Assembly: GCA_027886175.1 (NCBI GenBank)
Contig: JAJNNQ010000009.1
Coordinates: 23,611,501-23,675,500, forward strand
Reading direction: 5' to 3'
Source: Phylloscopus collybita
Taxonomy: Eukaryota; Chordata; Aves; Passeriformes; Phylloscopidae
Length of the DNA: 64,000 nucleotides
Shown here: positions 59,701-64,000 of the stretch, in pieces
Layout: each line of letters begins with the position of its first letter
Position numbering within the stretch: the stretch's first letter is position 1
Program-made: the position numbers and the translations under genes
Notes under the pieces: model-generated
The model's database searches: none
What the model was told of the DNA's origin: nothing
The model's input: only the letters and a program-made list of their open reading frames with translations

Positions 59701-62700
59701 TTTCCAGACAAGAAAGTGCTTCCTACTGTGTTGTGTCTAAAATGGTGCTTATATAGCTAGACTCTAATGCAGTATGATTAAACATAATCTTTCAAATATG
59801 TATTGTACTACCTTACATGAAATTTTAGGTACAGGCGATGAGATTCTTGCTACAGTTTTAAGAAGCATTTGACCCTGTGCCAGTTCAATGGTCAGAATAA
59901 TAAAATGGTGAGGAAATTTCATTCCTCTTTTAATATGCAGTTTTGTGGGTAACACTATGCACAATAAAGAAGATGTTAGTAACCCTAGCAGAAGCATTAC
60001 TTGACCTGAGTAGTATGAGCAAAGCCTCCCCACTACATGACAGTCTTTTTTTTTTTTTCTTTTGAGAAGGCCAGATTTGTATGGGAAAAGTTCAACCAAC
60101 AAAAAGTGTACTCTCATCCTTTCCAATAATGGTTGGCAGATTCTGGCAGCTTTAGCATCTGGAGTAAAGATGGATGTGTTCCAAATATCTCAAAAATTGT
60201 AAGTGTCCATTAGCAAGCAGTATTGTCCTGAAGCAGACAGAACATTTTATTAATTACCTTCTGGAACACAGCATTTTGTTTAATGAATAGTTCAAGCCAG
60301 AGTTCTTCATTCCCTACTTGTAAAGATTTTTCTTAGTCATTTATCTAAAGTATATTTGTCTTTTTCCTTAAAGACATTAATGGACAGATATATATAACCA
60401 CAAAAAAAATTTAAAATACTGTAAAATATAAAACTTTTGAAAGGCAAATAAAAAAATTAAAAGCAAGCAAAGGGGAAATGGCATATACAGCTTTTCATCC
60501 TTAAAACAGAAATACTGTGGTTGATACTCTGATGAGACAGTTCAGATTCATAGACCTAAATCTTGCCTAGCTAATATAGGAACTGCATATTAATATTTAT
60601 TTTTACATCAGTATAATTTCTTCATTTTAATTCTTAAAATGCATATTCTTGTTTTCATATCTGCCCTAAGGAAACACGTAAGTTTTCTTTTGGATTTGCT
60701 TAAAAACATTAGCAATCTTAGCATGTAACTGGTGCTGTAGAATACTAACATGATTGGTATGCATATAAGCATCAAAATTACTTTCAAGATAACCAAGAAG
60801 GAGTTTAGACAGAAGATTCAAAACAATGTAATTAGTCAAAGAAAAATAATCTGCCCAGTATATGCACTTACCATAACCTGACATTCGTTAGTGTGACAGT
60901 GCAAGTTTGTGATGCAACTTCTGCAATTCAATTTATTAAAATTGCCCACTAGACATTTTCAGTGAGTGTTGAAATTAGCTTTACAGTAGGAGGATCACAT
61001 CATTAGCTGGTTGTCTGGGTGGTTGTCTCTGTGGGCAGATCTATGCAGGGTGCAGAAGGCACACAGAAGGACTAACATGCTACAACAGTCTGCATATAAG
61101 CTACTTCATCATTGTACTGCTTGGCTTTACCTAGGCCTACCTACCAGATTGGACAAACAATCCATCTCACTTTCTGCTTTTTTCCTCTCTAAAAAATAAG
61201 CAATTTACATACATTATGAGGATTGGGAGTTCTCCTCTGAACTCCCTCAATGCTCCTAATCATAAGCACTGACTACTCAGGCTCTGTACAAGCACTTGTA
61301 TATCAACATCAAACCTCACTGCACAGATAAACAAACTGGGTCCATTTCCTCTTCTCCAAAACCTACCTCCTGATGTGCACACACAACACAGAACATAGAA
61401 GGAAATAGCAGACAGCCAGAAATTCCCTTCAGGTCTCTCTGAGTGTGGATCTTACATACTAGTGAACAGAATCCTTGAAAATATTCTGACAAAAGAGGAT
61501 TGTGGTTTGAAACTGCACTGTTGGTTATTTTTTATCAAAACCCTTAACAGCCCTGTTAAAAACTGAAACACAATCCCATTGCTGCATTTCAAAGGAACAT
61601 GTATTCATTTTTAAATACATAAGTAATGTCTGCCAGATACATATGACCTTTAATATTATCAAGAATATGTGGAATATTTCTAGGGAATTGCAGCACAATT
61701 TTTCTCTATTTGAAGAACTCATTTCAAGTCTTTTCTTTCTGACAAATCTGTCAACTTTAGTCATTTTTGTCTAAGCATTTAATCTAAACATGAAGTATTA
61801 AAAAAAAATCTGGAAAAATTGTGTTTAACCAGTTTGAATGATAGCATCTAGGGAAGAGAATGTCTTTCTATTCATATTCATTTATGAAAAGGACCTTCTC
61901 TGAATAATTTTCTCTCTCTTTTTTTCCATATACCTGATGCAGAGTGAACTCTGAATCTAAAAGAAGCACCAAGGAGAGGTCAGAGAGTTCTGTAAAAGAT
62001 ATGAATAAGGATTACTTAGAAAAGAGACTACAGGACATTTTTCCCACTGCTGTCACTAAAAATAAAAACACTTGTCATTATCCCTTTTTTATTCAGACAT
62101 GGAGAAAGAGCAACCCTGAAATACAGTGGATGCCTGGTGCCAGAACAGGAATCCAAACAAAGGTACAGAGAGAGCTAACAGCAGCGACAGGCTTGGACAC
62201 TGACAAATCAATCTCTAATATTGATCCACTTGGCAGGATGTTGCTCAGAGGAAAAAGCCTTCCCAAAATAATAAAAGGACAAACTTTGAAAGAGATCATG
62301 TGAGATATTCTCCTCAAAATTTCCATGTATGGATTTAACTTGCAAAGGCAATTACCTGAGCCAATAATAAAAGGGAATAAAGCAACAAATTTATTGTTGT
62401 TTATTGTTCCCTTATTCTTTTTAGAAACATATCAATTATAAAAAGACAACCTAGATGTTACCCAGTGCTCCCCAAAACCCAAAAAGTCTAAGTGACTTTA
62501 TCACTTCTTTTGCTCTTTAATCTTTTCTTACTGAGTTGAAATATTAACAACATAAAAGTAATTGCAGTACTTTTTTTTAGTCTTTTTGAAAAACAATCAT
62601 CCTGATGCATTCCCTTATTCTGTCCAGACCTACATATCATACCAGCTCTGTAAAGTGTCTTTTAAGTTAAGGAATTCTAGCTAATTATTCTAATAATTCT

Positions 62701-64000
62701 AATTATTCTAGCTATTAATTGGACTCTGAAACAGAACTAAAAATAAGTTTCATAGGGAAAAACCCCAAACAAATTTTGAAATACAAACTGAAACGGGAAA
62801 TCTGAAAAACAGACAGAAAAAAAGTAACAGGGTTCCAATTCAGTCACTATCTCTAACCAACCATCCTCAGTTGTTGTGATGAATGCTCTAGCAACCCTTC
62901 TAATCATTTCTGTATTTGACTTTCCATCTTCACTGAAAATTTCTATTCTGGCTGTGTTTGAAAAATCAGAAACACTTATTGACATTTCAGTTGAAAACTG
63001 ATGAGATGGAAGTGTGTGGAGTGATGAACTAGCTGTGTCTACAGAGAAATGTTCCTGTTCCTTGACTTCAAAATGAAAAATGGGAAGTCTATCATCAAGA
63101 AACCAGGAAAAGCTGTTGTTTACAAATGACCTGGGGGCAAAGGTGTAACCACAGTAAACAAAACTCCCCAATAACAATGAAAATCTAAGACTGTAACTTG
63201 AAATACAGAAGTTTCAGAAAGCTTCTTAGTTTAAATATTTAAGTTAAACTGATTCAAGTCCTGCTACCTACTGTGTTTTGCAGGAATGCAGGAAAGACCA
63301 TTTCCAGTGACTATCAGAAAGACTCTTCTGAGGCAAAAATCTGCTAAATCTTGGCAAACCCTTTTTCACAGCAGACCTTATATAAAGGAACTCAATTCCT
63401 ACATAATTTTTCTTACATAAAACAAGTACTGCTTGAGAGGCAAACAGCTCTCATTTATTATATATATATTTTCTCAGTTGTGGACATCAACACTTACTAT
63501 TGTCTATGGCTATGGGGGAAATTTTAGGAGTGAAAGTGTCAGGAGAGCCTGGAAAGACACCAAGTCTGAGAAAAAGAGGTAAAAATACATTGCTTCCAGT
63601 AATGAAATTCAAGATAGCAGCATGTAGATGTACAATGGCACAGATGGTACAGTCTACCAGATTTAAAATAATTAATTTTTAATAACAGAAAAATAATCAG
63701 GTTTAATGTTCAATCCTTTTTATCCTACAAATTATAATCCAACCAAGTTTATCCTTTACCTCTGAATTTTCAAATACTAAACATTTTAATTTCACGATAA
63801 ATGCTTTAATTAGCCTCTGTAATAATAATTTCATCCTATAACTCTTCAGAAAATTAAGAGATGCTTTTTCAGTTGTTCCAATTTTTCATTTGTTTGTTTT
63901 TCAAAACAATGCAGCTCTTCTTCTCTCAGGCTAATGTCAAAATAAATTTGTATCACTGATTGGGTTGGAAGCCTATAAGGCATAGCCTCACAATACTGAA

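Noticed and set aside
59764..60126. 120-codon minus-strand ORF in the intron
   Set aside because: No family was recognised. It includes a translated poly-T/poly-A stretch and is probably chance.

Overview
This is vertebrate nuclear DNA, almost certainly from a bird and probably a songbird (Passeriformes). The window is AT-rich, and its genes are split by GT-AG introns. It carries five CR1 LINE fragments, plus long terminal repeats (LTRs) of the TGTCTTGG...CCAAGACA type that I know from passerine ERVL families. The species cannot be named from the sequence.

The only protein-coding gene I can demonstrate is GABRA2, the alpha-2 subunit of the GABA-A receptor, on the minus strand. Its last six coding exons lie at 55274-55054, 52708-52626, 49739-49596, 48790-48638, 39463-39261 and 35222-34914. 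Their lengths (221, 83, 144, 153, 203 and 309 bases) total 1113 bases and read through in one frame to a stop at 34914-34916. They encode most of the ligand-binding domain including the Cys-loop, all four membrane segments, the M3-M4 loop and the C-terminus. The signal peptide, first N-terminal exons and promoter lie beyond base 64000; the 8.7 kb from 55275 to 64000 reads as intron.

Layout: 1-700 is a CpG island. 700-27500 is intergenic, with CR1 fragments (about 8.13-8.63, 11.6-12.9, 24.8-25.6 and 26.5-27.5 kb) and two solo LTRs (9621-10346 and 16662-17426) with recognisable 5-bp target duplications. 27.5-34.9 kb is free of recognisable repeats and contains the GABRA2 3' UTR of unknown length. 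34.9-64 kb is the gene, with intronic repeats: a CR1 at 35.9-36.7 kb, a third related LTR at 42672-43435, a different ERV-derived segment at 44.9-45.5 kb and LTR pieces at 56.0 and 59.3-59.7 kb.

In vertebrates GABRA2 usually sits in the cluster GABRG1-GABRA2-GABRA4-GABRB1, with GABRG1 downstream in the same orientation. The CpG island at the left edge is therefore a candidate GABRG1 promoter, but no GABRG1 coding sequence is visible here. I found no RNA gene, CRISPR array or new multi-gene system. The points worth a second look are the CpG island, solo LTR pairs that mimic a provirus, several perfect inverted repeats, a diverged segmental duplication at 19.4-19.7 kb, a 54-base poly-A run and an unexplained 146-codon intronic ORF.
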